DNA of 34,381 bases from an uncultured Aquificaceae bacterium (GTDB taxonomy: Bacteria > Aquificota > Aquificia > Aquificales > Aquificaceae). The stretch is from the NCBI GenBank assembly GCA_938048815.1, contig CALIUI010000032.1, forward strand, positions 1-34,381, given 5' to 3'. The notes beneath the pieces are model-generated. The model saw nothing but the letters and a program-made list of their open reading frames with translations, was not told where the DNA came from and did not search any database. Every line of letters begins with the position of its first letter. Position 1 is the first letter of the stretch. A program made the translations under genes and the position numbers. Shown here one piece after another: positions 1-9,580 of the stretch.

Positions 1-396
1 CTTATACGTAGCTTTCTGTAAGGTTCTCCGTTAATGTGTCTTTTCTTTAGTTTCTCAAATAGAGCTCTACCGCCAAAGATGACCTTTTTGGGTTTTCGCC
101 TTTTTCTTTAGCAGCAGATAGAGTAGCTTGTGCTTTTATGACAGCGGAGTATGAATATCTTGAGTTAAGGCTGAAAAGGTTTTGAAGCTCCTTGCTTATA
201 TCACTTAGGCTTTTGCCTTCCAAAAGTCTTTTGTAGGCATATCTATAAGCAGAGGACCATCTTCTCATGAGGTCTTTTAGCAGGGCTAAGTCTTTGTTGC
301 TAAGTAAGATGAGTTTAGAGCAAATGGTTATTTTGCTCATCCTTTAAAATTGTAGCATAGGGGCATGTTTAGATTGGAGTTTTTGAAACAGCCTCT
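1..396 (-). pseudogene. tnpB/OrfB (IS200/IS605-IS607 type) N-terminal relic with element left end; continues past window start
   Basis: Minus strand encodes MSKITICSKLILLSNKDLALLKDLMRRWSSAYRYAYKRLLEGKS..., then after a frameshift near an A-run (~90) continues as KPKKVIFGGRALFEKLKKRHINGEPYRKLRIR, a TnpB-like N-terminal pattern. Left end CTGTTTCAAAAACTCCAATCTAAACATGC is shared with other copies in the window. Confidence 0.75.
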
Positions 397-540
397 AGGA
401 ACTCATTGACATATAAGAGATCTTTAGCGTATAAGTGTGAAAATTTTTGAAATTATTTCATAGCGTACGCTGGGTGAATAACTGTATTTAGGGTAATTCA
501 CAATTGCCCCTTTTGGGCAAATAGGGCGCTGATGCGTAAA

Positions 541-900
541 TAACTTGAGACTCCATAACTCTGTGGATATCCAAAGAAGCTATCTTCCTAAGGGAACATA
601 CACCTTGTCATAGACAGCACTGGGATAAAGGTGTATGGGGATGGAGAGTGAAAGCCTTCAAGCATGGCAGGTAGAAGAGAACCAAATGGATAAAGATGCA
701 CTTAGGCGTAGATGCTTAGACAGTGCAGGTACAGGCTGTAGAGATAACTGGTAAAAAAGTTCATGATAGCAAGGTGGTTAAGAACTTGTTAGGGCAAAGG
801 GAAGGGTGTTCTTAGGTATGGCGCTATCTGCGCTCTTTTCTAAGGGGATGCGTGTGCAATATGTTGAAAGTCTTTTTATGTACCAAAGCCGATTTACATC
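541..900 (+). pseudogene. IS5-family transposase relic
   Basis: Fragments HLVIDSTGIKVYGDGE / WRVKAFKHGR*KRTKWIKMHLGVDA*TVQVQAVEITGKKVHDSKVVKNLLGQ with frameshifts and stops; matches the DDE region pattern of IS5-like transposases. Confidence 0.75.
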
Positions 901-908
901 ATAAACTT

Positions 909-937
909 TTGCCTCCCTTTTTTAAAAGTGCTAAAAT
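909..937 (+). promoter_or_regulatory. putative sigma70-type promoter of nuoA (TTGCCT - 17 bp - TAAAAT, TG-extended)
   Basis: TTGCCT 909-914, TGCTAAAAT ending 937, ATG at 944. Confidence 0.55.
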
Positions 938-943
938 AAAAGC

Positions 944-1300
944 ATGGAGTATGTGGGAATACTATTATTTTTTCTAATAGCTCTCTTTGTTGGCTTTGCT
1001 TTTAGTTTTCTTAACGACCTTTTGGGTCCCAAAACCAAGGAAAAGATGGAAGGCTATCCCTATGAGTGTGGAGTTCCCCTTTATGATCCAGAGGCAAGGA
1101 GCGCTTTCAAGCAAGGTTATTATCTGCTTGGTATATCCCTTATTCTCTTTGATATAGAGGTTGCCTTTCTTTTCCCTTGGGTGGTGGTTTTTGAAGAGGT
1201 AGGGCTTTATGGATTGGTGGGAGCCCTTGTTTTTATCTTTATTCTTACCCTTGGACTTGTTTATGAGTGGAAAAAGGAAGCTCTAAAATGGCAGTTCTAA
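944..1300 (+). CDS. nuoA: NADH-quinone oxidoreductase subunit A
   Basis: YPYECGVPLYDPEARSAFKQGYYLLGISLILFDIEVAFLFPWVVVF is the NuoA signature; adjacent to nuoB. Confidence 0.95.
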   Translation: MEYVGILLFFLIALFVGFAFSFLNDLLGPKTKEKMEGYPYECGVPLYDPEARSAFKQGYYLLGISLILFDIEVAFLFPWVVVFEEVGLYGLVGALVFIFILTLGLVYEWKKEALKWQF

Positions 1301-1329
1301 AGTATATTTTTGTTTAAGGAGGTGAAAGA

Positions 1330-1857
1330 ATGGCCATGCTCAATTCCAATGGCTTTGTTTTAACTACAGTAGATGAGCTTTTGAGCTGGGGAAGGCGTAA
1401 TGCCCTTTGGCCCCTTACCATAGGGCTTGCCTGTTGTGCTATAGAGATGATGCATGCGGCCGCTTCAAGGTTTGACCTTGACAGGCTTGGTGTTATCTTT
1501 AGAGCCTCTCCAAGGCAGGCAGACCTTTTGATAGTTGCAGGTACGGTGGTTAATAAGGTGGCTCCTATGCTTAAACTCCTTTGGGAACAGATGCCAGACC
1601 CTAAATGGTGTATAACCATGGGCGGTTGTGCTTCCGCAGGAGGTCCTTTCCCCACCTATTCAACCTTGCAAGGTATGGATAGGATAATACCTGTGGATGT
1701 TTATATACCAGGTTGTCCTCCCCATCCTCAGGGTCTTTTATATGGAATGCTACAGCTTCAAAAGAAGATAAAGGAAAAGGGCGTTAAAAAGTACGACAAA
1801 GCCTTTGAAGAGTTTAGAAAGGATATAGAGCGTCAAGGTAGGGAAATAAGCGTGTGA
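1330..1857 (+). CDS. nuoB: NADH-quinone oxidoreductase subunit B
   Basis: [21 protein letters not shown] and [13 protein letters not shown] motifs (4Fe-4S N2 cluster ligands). Confidence 0.97.
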   Translation: MAMLNSNGFVLTTVDELLSWGRRNALWPLTIGLACCAIEMMHAAASRFDLDRLGVIFRASPRQADLLIVAGTVVNKVAPMLKLLWEQMPDPKWCITMGGCASAGGPFPTYSTLQGMDRIIPVDVYIPGCPPHPQGLLYGMLQLQKKIKEKGVKKYDKAFEEFRKDIERQGREISV

Positions 1858-1865
1858 GGTAGGCT

Positions 1866-3623
1866 ATGCCTTGGATGAACAGAATAAGCGCAGACCGCAT
1901 AAAGTTTGAGTTCAAGGATGTGGAAATAGAATTCACCAAACACACCACAAATCTGCATGTAAGCAAGGAAAGGCTAATAGACTTCCTTAAACATCTAAAG
2001 GAAAAAGAGGGATACAAGCATTTTATAGACCATACCTGCATAGACTTCCCAGATAAAAAAGAGAGATTTCAAGGCATTTACATCCTTTATAACCCCGATA
2101 CCAATGAAAGGGTAATAGTGAAGACTTGGGCAAAGGATGGTAAGCTACCCTCTGTTGAAAAGCTTTGGCAATGTGCCCGATGGTCCGAAAGGGAAGCTTA
2201 CGACATGTTTGGTGTAGAGTACGAAGGACACGAAAACCTCCGAAGGATGTTCATGTGGGAAGGCTATCCCTATTACCCCCTTAGGAAAGATTTTCCCTTG
2301 GGTGGCTTTCCAGAGGTAGAGCTTCCCTCCCTTACAGAGCTGTATGCAGGTAGAGCAGAGCCTCCAAGCCACGACTATGAGGTCGTACATACAAAGGTTC
2401 CAACCCTTGAAGATCTTGAAAGGACAGAAAAGGCAAGGCTTAAAAAGAAGGCACAGCTCGTTTTAAACTGGGGACCTTTACATCCGGGGACTCATGGTAC
2501 CATATGGTTTCTCTTTGACCTTGATGGGGAGAGGGTAGTCCAATCGGATGTGATCCTTGGGCAACTTCATAGAGGAATGGAAAAGATAGCGGAGAACGTC
2601 TATTACTTCCAGTTTTTACCCTACACAGACCGTATGGATTACATATCCGCCATATGCAATGAACTTTCTTATGCGACCGCTGTTGAAAAGCTTTTGGAGA
2701 TAGAGATTCCAGAAAAGGCGCGCTACATAAGAACTATGTTCGCAGAATTACAGAGGATAAACTCCCACCTTTTGTGGCTTGGCACAGGAGCCTTGGACTT
2801 GGGAGCTTTAACTGTATTCTTGTATGCCTTTAGAGAAAGAGAAAAGATAATGGACATTATAGAAGGTAATGCGGGCTTTAGGCTTACTTCTGCTTTTCTT
2901 AGGATAGGTGGCGTGCATTACGACCTTGCAGAGGGTACCTTAGATGTTGTAAAGGCTTTTGTAAAGGACTTTCCTAACAGGCTAAGGGAGTATCACAATC
3001 TCCTTACAAGGAACCGCATATGGCTAAGAAGGACAAAAGATATAGGAGTGATAAGTAGGGAAGATGTGTTTAACTACGGACTTACAGGACCAGTAGCAAG
3101 GGGCTCCGGTGTGCCTTACGACATTAGGAAGTTGGAGCCCTACGCTGCTTACGATGAGGTAGAATTTGACATTCCCGTGGGAGAAGTGGGGGATGTGTAT
3201 GATAGGTACTTGGTACGTATGGAGGAAATGGTCCAAAGCCTTAGGATAATAGAGCAGTGTGTGGCAAAGCTTGAGAAACTTCCAAAGTCTGCCCCTTATA
3301 TAAACAAAGAACACCCTGCCGTTATGTCTCCAAAGGAAGAGGTTTTTAACGCCCTTGAGGATATGGTTAAAAACTTCCGCATTGTGGTTCATGGAGAATC
3401 CGCTCCACCGGGAGAGGTCTACTCCAGCGGCGAAAATCCAAGGGGAGAGCTTGGATTTTATATATACTCGGTGGGTGGTTCAAAGCCCTACAGGCTTAGA
3501 ATAAGGTCTGGAGCCCTTTATAACCTTTCCATCTTTCCAAAGCTTATAAAGGATGGTAGTATTGCGGACGCCATAGCTCTTTTGGGTAGCATTGACCCCG
3601 TTGTGGGAGAAACGGATAGATAA
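1866..3623 (+). CDS. nuoCD: NADH-quinone oxidoreductase subunit C/D fusion
   Basis: N-terminal NuoC (ERVIVKTWAKDGKLPSVEKLWQCARWSEREAYDMFGVEYEGHENLRRMF) followed in the same ORF by NuoD (LNWGPLHPGTHGTIWFLFDLDGERVVQSDVILGQLHRGMEKIAEN). Confidence 0.95.
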   Translation: MPWMNRISADRIKFEFKDVEIEFTKHTTNLHVSKERLIDFLKHLKEKEGYKHFIDHTCIDFPDKKERFQGIYILYNPDTNERVIVKTWAKDGKLPSVEKLWQCARWSEREAYDMFGVEYEGHENLRRMFMWEGYPYYPLRKDFPLGGFPEVELPSLTELYAGRAEPPSHDYEVVHTKVPTLEDLERTEKARLKKKAQLVLNWGPLHPGTHGTIWFLFDLDGERVVQSDVILGQLHRGMEKIAENVYYFQFLPYTDRMDYISAICNELSYATAVEKLLEIEIPEKARYIRTMFAELQRINSHLLWLGTGALDLGALTVFLYAFREREKIMDIIEGNAGFRLTSAFLRIGGVHYDLAEGTLDVVKAFVKDFPNRLREYHNLLTRNRIWLRRTKDIGVISREDVFNYGLTGPVARGSGVPYDIRKLEPYAAYDEVEFDIPVGEVGDVYDRYLVRMEEMVQSLRIIEQCVAKLEKLPKSAPYINKEHPAVMSPKEEVFNALEDMVKNFRIVVHGESAPPGEVYSSGENPRGELGFYIYSVGGSKPYRLRIRSGALYNLSIFPKLIKDGSIADAIALLGSIDPVVGETDR

Positions 3624-3634
3624 GGAGGTAATAG

Positions 3635-4642
3635 ATGGAGCTTTGGCTTTCTGTCTTGATAACCCTTATAAAAATCCTTGTGGTGCTTGGAGTCTTTCTT
3701 GGCATCGGTGCCTATCTTACATGGTTTGAAAGAAAGCTTGCAGGTCATATTCAGGCACGTATGGGACCAAAGCTTGTGGGACCTTTTGGTCTATTGCAGC
3801 CCCTTGCAGATGGTATAAAGCTTTTAACCAAGGAATCTATAATTCCCCAAAATGCGGACAAAGTTGTTTATTATCTGGCTGTGGTGATGGCGGTGGCTCC
3901 CGCTTTGCTTCTATTTTCTGTAATACCCTTTGGACCCAGTTTTACCTTGTTTGGTTATGAGATAAAGCCTGTAATATCCGATGTAAATATAGCTCTCCTT
4001 TTGGTCTTTGCCTTTGGATCTTTGGTAGTCTATGGTACCATCTTTTCAGGATGGGCTTCCAACTCCAAGTATGCCTTTCTTGGATCCTTGAGAAAGTCTG
4101 CGGTGGTTATCTCTTATGAGGTAGTGCTTGGTTTTTCTGTTCTTGGCGTTATCCTTTTGGCGGGAACCATGAGTACAACAGGAATAGTACAGGCTCAGAT
4201 AGAGAGGGGAGTTTGGTTTATTGTTTATCAACCGGTAGCTTTTATTCTATATCTTTTCTGTATGCTGGCAGAGTCGGGCAGAGTTCCCTTTGACATCCAA
4301 GAGGCAGAGGCGGAACTTGTTACAGGCTATAACGTGGAATATGGTGGTATGAGGTTTGGTGTTTTTCCTTTGGCAGAATGGTATTTGAATGTTATGGCTC
4401 TTTCTGCTATCGCCGTGGTGCTTTTCTTGGGTGGATGGTCTGGACCTAACATCTTTGGACCTTTATCTCCTTACCTTTGGTTCTTGATAAAGATGTTTGG
4501 GCTTGTCTTTTTTGTTCTATGGCTTCATTGGACCTTGCCAAGGTTTCAGGCAAAGGATATAATGGAGATAGGTTGGAAGATAATGCTGCCCATATCCATA
4601 GTTAATGTGGTGATAACGGCTATCTTGGCATATATTTTGTAG
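3635..4642 (+). CDS. nuoH: NADH-quinone oxidoreductase subunit H
   Basis: TWFERKLAGHIQARMGPKLVGPFGLLQPLADGIKLLTKE and ESGRVPFDIQEAEAELVTGYNVEYGGMRF motifs. Confidence 0.97.
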   Translation: MELWLSVLITLIKILVVLGVFLGIGAYLTWFERKLAGHIQARMGPKLVGPFGLLQPLADGIKLLTKESIIPQNADKVVYYLAVVMAVAPALLLFSVIPFGPSFTLFGYEIKPVISDVNIALLLVFAFGSLVVYGTIFSGWASNSKYAFLGSLRKSAVVISYEVVLGFSVLGVILLAGTMSTTGIVQAQIERGVWFIVYQPVAFILYLFCMLAESGRVPFDIQEAEAELVTGYNVEYGGMRFGVFPLAEWYLNVMALSAIAVVLFLGGWSGPNIFGPLSPYLWFLIKMFGLVFFVLWLHWTLPRFQAKDIMEIGWKIMLPISIVNVVITAILAYIL

Positions 4643-4656
4643 GGCTGGAGCATATT

Positions 4657-5394
4657 ATGGATTTGGAAAAGCTTGCCGAAAAGTTAAAAGACCTTATATT
4701 AGGGGAGTTAAAGGAGGAGTTCAGAGAGTTTAAAGCTATTGTTAGCGGAGAGCTTGCGGGCTTTAGGCTTATTGCGGAGTCTTTAAACCAAAGGATGGCT
4801 TCCCTTGAAGCAAGACAAAACAGCCTTGAGGAGGAACTAAGAGAAGTAAAAAGAATTCTTGAGTATATAAACCAGAGAATAGACGAGACAAGGGCGGAGT
4901 TAAAGGAAGAAATAGCTCAAAACACCCAAAGGATTGATGAGGTCAATAGAAGGCTTGACGATACCAATAAGAGAATTGATGATACCAATAAGAGAATTGA
5001 CGAAACAAGAGCAGAGTTAAAGGCGGAAATAGCTCAAAATACTCAAAGGATTGATGAGGTCAATAGAAGGCTTGACGATACAAATAAGAGAATTGATGAC
5101 ACCAACGGAAGAATAGACGAAACGAGAGCGGAGTTAAAGGCGGAAATAGCTCAAAACACCCAAAGGATTGATGAGGTCAATAGAAGGCTTGACTACATCA
5201 ATATGAGAATAGACGAGACAAGGGCGGAGTTAAAGGAAGAAATAGCTAAAAACACCCAAAGGATTGATTACCTTTATATGGAAGTTTCCTATATAAGAGG
5301 AGATTTAAACAAGGCTTTATCCCAAAAGGATATAATTGACGATATGCTTATAAGAATACAAAGGCTTGAAAGGAGAGCCTTTGAATCAAAGTGA
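4657..5394 (+). CDS. coiled-coil protein with internal tandem repeats, unknown function
   Basis: Heptad-patterned repeats RIDETRAELKxEIAQNTQRIDEVNRRLDDTNKRIDDTN; short gap after nuoH and before ilvD. Confidence 0.85.
   Translation: MDLEKLAEKLKDLILGELKEEFREFKAIVSGELAGFRLIAESLNQRMASLEARQNSLEEELREVKRILEYINQRIDETRAELKEEIAQNTQRIDEVNRRLDDTNKRIDDTNKRIDETRAELKAEIAQNTQRIDEVNRRLDDTNKRIDDTNGRIDETRAELKAEIAQNTQRIDEVNRRLDYINMRIDETRAELKEEIAKNTQRIDYLYMEVSYIRGDLNKALSQKDIIDDMLIRIQRLERRAFESK
4876..5271 (+). repeat. intragenic tandem repeat (39-aa/117-bp unit, then a 32-aa unit and a partial unit)
   Basis: Units begin at RIDETRAELK at 4876, 4993, 5110 and 5206; nearly identical at nucleotide level. Confidence 0.9.
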
Positions 5395-5405
5395 GGAGGT
5401 AAAAG

Positions 5406-7073
5406 ATGTATAGAAGTGATAAGGTTAAGAAGGGTATAGAAAGGGCGCCCCATAGGGCACTTCTTAGAGCTTGCGGGCTTTCGGAAGAGGATTTTGATAA
5501 ACCCCTTATTGGTATAGCCAATTCCTACACAGACATAATCCCCGGTCATGTGCACCTTAGGGAATTTGTCCAGCCCATAAAGGAAGAAGTCAGAAAGGCA
5601 GGCGGTGTTCCCATAGAGTTCAATGTGATAGGTGTGGATGATGGTATAGCTATGGGGCACTACGGAATGCACTACTCTCTTCCATCAAGGGAGCTTATAG
5701 CGGATTGTATAGAGACAGTAGTGGAAGCTCATCAGCTTGATGCTCTTATATGCATACCTAACTGCGACAAGATAGTTCCCGGCATGCTTATGGCGGTGGC
5801 AAGGTTAAACATCCCAGCCATTTTTATAAGCGGTGGTCCCATGTTGGCGGGAGAGGTAAATGGGAAAAAAGTGGACCTTATAAGCGTCTTTGAGGGCATA
5901 GGTAAAGTAAAGACAGGAGCTATAACAGAGAAGGAATTAAAGGTCATAGAGGAGCACGCATGCCCCACCTGCGGTAGTTGCTCGGGTATGTTTACCGCCA
6001 ATTCTATGAACTGTATAACGGAAGTTTTGGGTATGGGGCTTCCGGGAAACGGCACCATACCTGCAATAGACCCAAGAAGAGAAATCCTTGCAAGAAGGGC
6101 AGCAAGGCAGATTATGGAGCTTCTAAAAAGAGATATAAAACCAAGGGATATATTAACCCAAGAAGCCTTTGACAACGCCTTTGCAGTGGATATAGCTATG
6201 GGAGGCTCTTCCAACACCATCCTGCACCTTTTGGCAATAGCCAGAGAGGCTGGCATAGATTACGACCTTGCACGGATTAACGAAATATCAAAAAGAACAC
6301 CAAATATATGCAAAATATCTCCCGCTTCCCACTATCACATACAAGACTTGGATAATGTAGGGGGTATACCTGCCCTTCTAAAAGAGCTTATAAGGGGTGG
6401 CTATCTTCCCCATCCTGATAAGCTAACGGTAAGCCTAAAAACCCTAAGGGAAATAGCGCAAGAAGCCCCGCCCGCCGATGGAGAAGTGATAAGAAGTATA
6501 GAAGATCCCTATTCAAGGGAGGGTGGTATAGCCATACTCTTTGGAAACCTTGCACCAGAGGGTGCGGTAGTAAAAACCGCAGGTGTGGATCCCAAAATGT
6601 TTCAATTTAGAGGAAAAGCTATATGCTTCAACTCGGAAGAAGAAGCCATAGAAGGCATATTGGGTGGAAAAGTAAAGGAAGGGCACGTAGTTGTGATCAG
6701 GTACGAAGGACCCAAAGGAGGCCCCGGCATGAGGGAGATGCTATCTCCCACTTCTGCCATAATGGGTATGGGATTGGGAGATAAGGTTGCCCTTATAACG
6801 GACGGAAGGTTCTCCGGTGGCACAAGGGGAGCCTGTGTGGGGCATATATCTCCAGAGGCTGCAAGCGGAGGACCCATAGGCATAGTCCAAGATGGCGACG
6901 AGATCCTAATAGACATACCCAACAGAAGAATAGAACTACTGATAGATGAAGAAGAATTCAAAAGAAGGATGGAAAACTTCAAGCCCGTACAAAAGGAAAT
7001 AAAAAGCCCGTGGCTTAGAAGGTATGTGAAGTTTGTAGCTTCTGCTTCCAAGGGGGCAGTTTTGGAGGCTTAG
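5406..7073 (+). CDS. ilvD: dihydroxy-acid dehydratase
   Basis: [32 protein letters not shown] and [26 protein letters not shown] motifs. Confidence 0.97.
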   Translation: MYRSDKVKKGIERAPHRALLRACGLSEEDFDKPLIGIANSYTDIIPGHVHLREFVQPIKEEVRKAGGVPIEFNVIGVDDGIAMGHYGMHYSLPSRELIADCIETVVEAHQLDALICIPNCDKIVPGMLMAVARLNIPAIFISGGPMLAGEVNGKKVDLISVFEGIGKVKTGAITEKELKVIEEHACPTCGSCSGMFTANSMNCITEVLGMGLPGNGTIPAIDPRREILARRAARQIMELLKRDIKPRDILTQEAFDNAFAVDIAMGGSSNTILHLLAIAREAGIDYDLARINEISKRTPNICKISPASHYHIQDLDNVGGIPALLKELIRGGYLPHPDKLTVSLKTLREIAQEAPPADGEVIRSIEDPYSREGGIAILFGNLAPEGAVVKTAGVDPKMFQFRGKAICFNSEEEAIEGILGGKVKEGHVVVIRYEGPKGGPGMREMLSPTSAIMGMGLGDKVALITDGRFSGGTRGACVGHISPEAASGGPIGIVQDGDEILIDIPNRRIELLIDEEEFKRRMENFKPVQKEIKSPWLRRYVKFVASASKGAVLEA

Positions 7074-7104
7074 GTTAAAAATGTTAAAGGAAGGGGAGGA
7101 AAAG

Positions 7105-8040
7105 ATGGGAAGGGTTGCGGTTTTTGATATTGAAACTTTTTGTCCTATTGAGGAGATAGAAGAGGAAGACCTGAATTATCTACAAAACAGGAGGGACTAT
7201 AAATCACAGGAAGATTTCAAAAGGGAGCTTTCTACTAATCCTTATGTAGCCTGCATAATATCCTTTGCCCTTTTCTTTCCAGAAGAAAATAAGGCAGAGG
7301 TTTATTATCTTTCTGATACAGAGGTAAAGGATGAAGATGTCTGGAAGATAGAAGGCAGGAACATAAATATTTCATACAACTCTTTATCAATTGTGGATGA
7401 TTTATACAATGGGGAAAAAGAGCTTATAAAGACATTATGGGAAAGGCTTTCTCAAGTGGATAAGCTCATAACCTTTCATGGTATAACTTTTGATATGTAC
7501 TTTCTAAGAATAAGAACTATTATACACAACCTAAAACCCAAGAATTTCTTTTATAAAATTTACCACATTGACTTAAAAGACCATTTGGGCACGCGTGGAA
7601 AGAACTATACCCTTAATTTTATAGCCAAAAGGATGAAAATAACTTTAAGTAAGGGAGATATGGATGGCTCAAAGGTGGATCATCTATTCAGGAATAAAAG
7701 ATACAAAGAAATAGCTCAATACAACCTTAAAGATGTCTTGATCACAGGGCTACTATATGAAAGGGTTAAAGATTATATATACGAGGACTACATGCATGAA
7801 TGCATGCAAAGCCTAAAGGATCTTAAATACATACAACAAGCTATAGATGATAATATAATATCTTCAAAGGAAATTTCAGAACTAATAGATTTCTGCAAAA
7901 ACAAACAAACACCTACAGATAAACAGAAGCAATATCTTAAGGATTTAATACAAAATGTATACCCAGAGGATATATACTCCAAGCTAAGACCAGAAACCAT
8001 AGAAAGGATTCTTAGACACTTTGAAGAAGAGATAACTTAG
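7105..8040 (+). CDS. predicted 3'-5' exonuclease related to the PolB exonuclease domain
   Basis: VAVFDIETF (DxE), KLITFHGITFDMYFLRIR and YNLKDVLITGLLYERV motifs. Start at 7105 preferred over 7081 because GGGGAGG lies just upstream. Confidence 0.75.
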   Translation: MGRVAVFDIETFCPIEEIEEEDLNYLQNRRDYKSQEDFKRELSTNPYVACIISFALFFPEENKAEVYYLSDTEVKDEDVWKIEGRNINISYNSLSIVDDLYNGEKELIKTLWERLSQVDKLITFHGITFDMYFLRIRTIIHNLKPKNFFYKIYHIDLKDHLGTRGKNYTLNFIAKRMKITLSKGDMDGSKVDHLFRNKRYKEIAQYNLKDVLITGLLYERVKDYIYEDYMHECMQSLKDLKYIQQAIDDNIISSKEISELIDFCKNKQTPTDKQKQYLKDLIQNVYPEDIYSKLRPETIERILRHFEEEIT

Positions 8041-8102
8041 GTATCATAAAACCTCTCCCTAAAAGCCCTAACTTCATGCATACTCCCAAAGGTTATCCAC
8101 AC

Positions 8103-8240
8103 ATCATATACCACTTATGTAGGAGAGGATAAAGATAGCTGCTATTTGGATATCTGTTAGTTTGGGCTTTCTGCCTGCTTTGGGTTTTGACACTTCTAAG
8201 AAGGGCAGGGCATTTTCAAAGGTGTTGTAGGGCTAATATT
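8103..8240 (-). pseudogene. transposase N-terminal relic (non-IS5 family)
   Basis: Minus strand reads PYNTFENALPFLEVSKPKAGRKPKLTDIQIAAIFILSYISGI*, resembling the GRKPKLTDxQI start of several transposase families. Confidence 0.5.
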
Positions 8241-8256
8241 ATAGCCCTACTGCCTC
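8227..8256 (+). terminator. inverted repeat GTAGGGCTA-ATATTA-TAGCCCTAC, possible terminator
   Basis: Perfect 9-bp stem, 6-nt loop; a T-rich stretch (CTCTTTTTATT) follows shortly after. Confidence 0.45.
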
Positions 8257-8334
8257 TTTTTATTGATGGGCTTATCTCTGAACTTTCTTGAATTTCTCAC
8301 CCAGCATATTGAGGAAGTATTTTAAAATTAAACT

Positions 8335-9387
8335 ATGAACTACCAGGGAGGATTTGAAACTTTCAAAGAAGCTACAAGATATATGTTTGAAGCTCCAAGT
8401 TTGCATGATGTACTTTTCATTTTAGTGGGGTTTTTCCTTGTCCTTTTTCTTTTGATGGGGCTACCTTACCTTTGGTCAAAGTATAGAGCAAAGATGAACC
8501 TAAGGAGGGAATTTATTAACTTAGGTAAATCTTATGGACTTGAAGAATCTGAGATCCTTCTGTTGTGGAAGTGTGAAGGTTTTATAAAAGAACCCAACAA
8601 GGTACTACAAAGCAAAGGGGTCTTTGAAAGGTGTGCCAGCAAACTTATAAAGGAAGATGTATCAAGAGCTAATACAATAACACAGATAAGAAAAAAGTTA
8701 AGTTTCGAAAGCCTCCCTTGGTTCCTGCCTCTTACGAGCACAAGGGATATAGAGCTTTATCAAACGGGTTTCATAACCCTTGATAACAAAGCTTACAGCG
8801 CTGCTGTGTGGGATAAAGATGAGGTTGAAATACACATAGCTTTTCTTGATAAGCCGGAAAGAACACCAAAACCAAAGGACAAGGTTAAGTTCTCTTTCCT
8901 TAGAGAAGATGATGGTAGATACTATTTTCAGGGTGAGGTCCTCAGGATTTATGAAGATGGTACAAAGTTTGTCCTTGTTTTACCTCACACAGAAGAACTG
9001 TCAAAGATACAATTAAGGGAAAGTCTAAGATGGAAGGTGAAGATACCGGCAAAGGTATCCTTTTCCAAAGATAAAGGTGAATACACTGTAGACGCTCTTA
9101 TAGAGGATATAAGTCCAAAGGGTGCAAAGGTATGCTTGCCCGGATATATGCAAGCAGAAATTGGAGAAAGTATAGTAGTCCAGTTTGAATTAAAACCTGT
9201 GAGTGTAAAAGCTCTAAGCACGGTAAGAAATGTAAAAGGTGGAACGGATAAAACTTGCTTGGGCGTGAGCTTTGATGATTTAGACCCTTCGATAGAAGAT
9301 CATATAAGAAGGTTTATAATAGAAGAACAAAGAGAAACTCTTAAAGCCTATAAGCTTGGGGAACTTAAAGAAGGTTCCTTTTCTTAA
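8335..9387 (+). CDS. membrane-anchored PilZ-domain (predicted c-di-GMP-binding) protein
   Basis: N-terminal TM segment [23 protein letters not shown]; PilZ motifs RESLR and DISPKG. Confidence 0.75.
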   Translation: MNYQGGFETFKEATRYMFEAPSLHDVLFILVGFFLVLFLLMGLPYLWSKYRAKMNLRREFINLGKSYGLEESEILLLWKCEGFIKEPNKVLQSKGVFERCASKLIKEDVSRANTITQIRKKLSFESLPWFLPLTSTRDIELYQTGFITLDNKAYSAAVWDKDEVEIHIAFLDKPERTPKPKDKVKFSFLREDDGRYYFQGEVLRIYEDGTKFVLVLPHTEELSKIQLRESLRWKVKIPAKVSFSKDKGEYTVDALIEDISPKGAKVCLPGYMQAEIGESIVVQFELKPVSVKALSTVRNVKGGTDKTCLGVSFDDLDPSIEDHIRRFIIEEQRETLKAYKLGELKEGSFS

Positions 9388-9565
9388 GAGATTTTATCAT
9401 TCTCTTCCTTGCTTGCCTTTCCTTTCTCTTTTTCTTTTCGCTTGGCTTTTCATAAAACTGACGCCTTTTAACCTCTGTGAGTATGCCTTCCCTTTCCACT
9501 ATCCTTTTAAACCTCTTAAAAGCCTTCTCAAAGGACTCATTATCAAAAACTTCCACTATCGCCAC
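9365..9565 (-). CDS. rpsU: 30S ribosomal protein S21
   Basis: [55 protein letters not shown]. Confidence 0.9.
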   Translation of the reverse strand: MAIVEVFDNESFEKAFKRFKRIVEREGILTEVKRRQFYEKPSEKKKRKERQARKRMIKSLKKRNLL

Positions 9566-9580
9566 TTACCTTTCACCTCC

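Noticed and set aside
3024-3392. Antisense ORFs inside nuo genes (e.g. 3024-3392, 2145-2390, 1314-1655)
   Set aside because: Fully opposite to strongly recognised genes with no family resemblance; shadow ORFs.
5732-6256. Antisense ORFs within ilvD (5732-6256, 6602-7051) and a same-strand off-frame ORF 5978-6172
   Set aside because: Overlap a clear ilvD; composition reflects the opposite-strand codon pattern.
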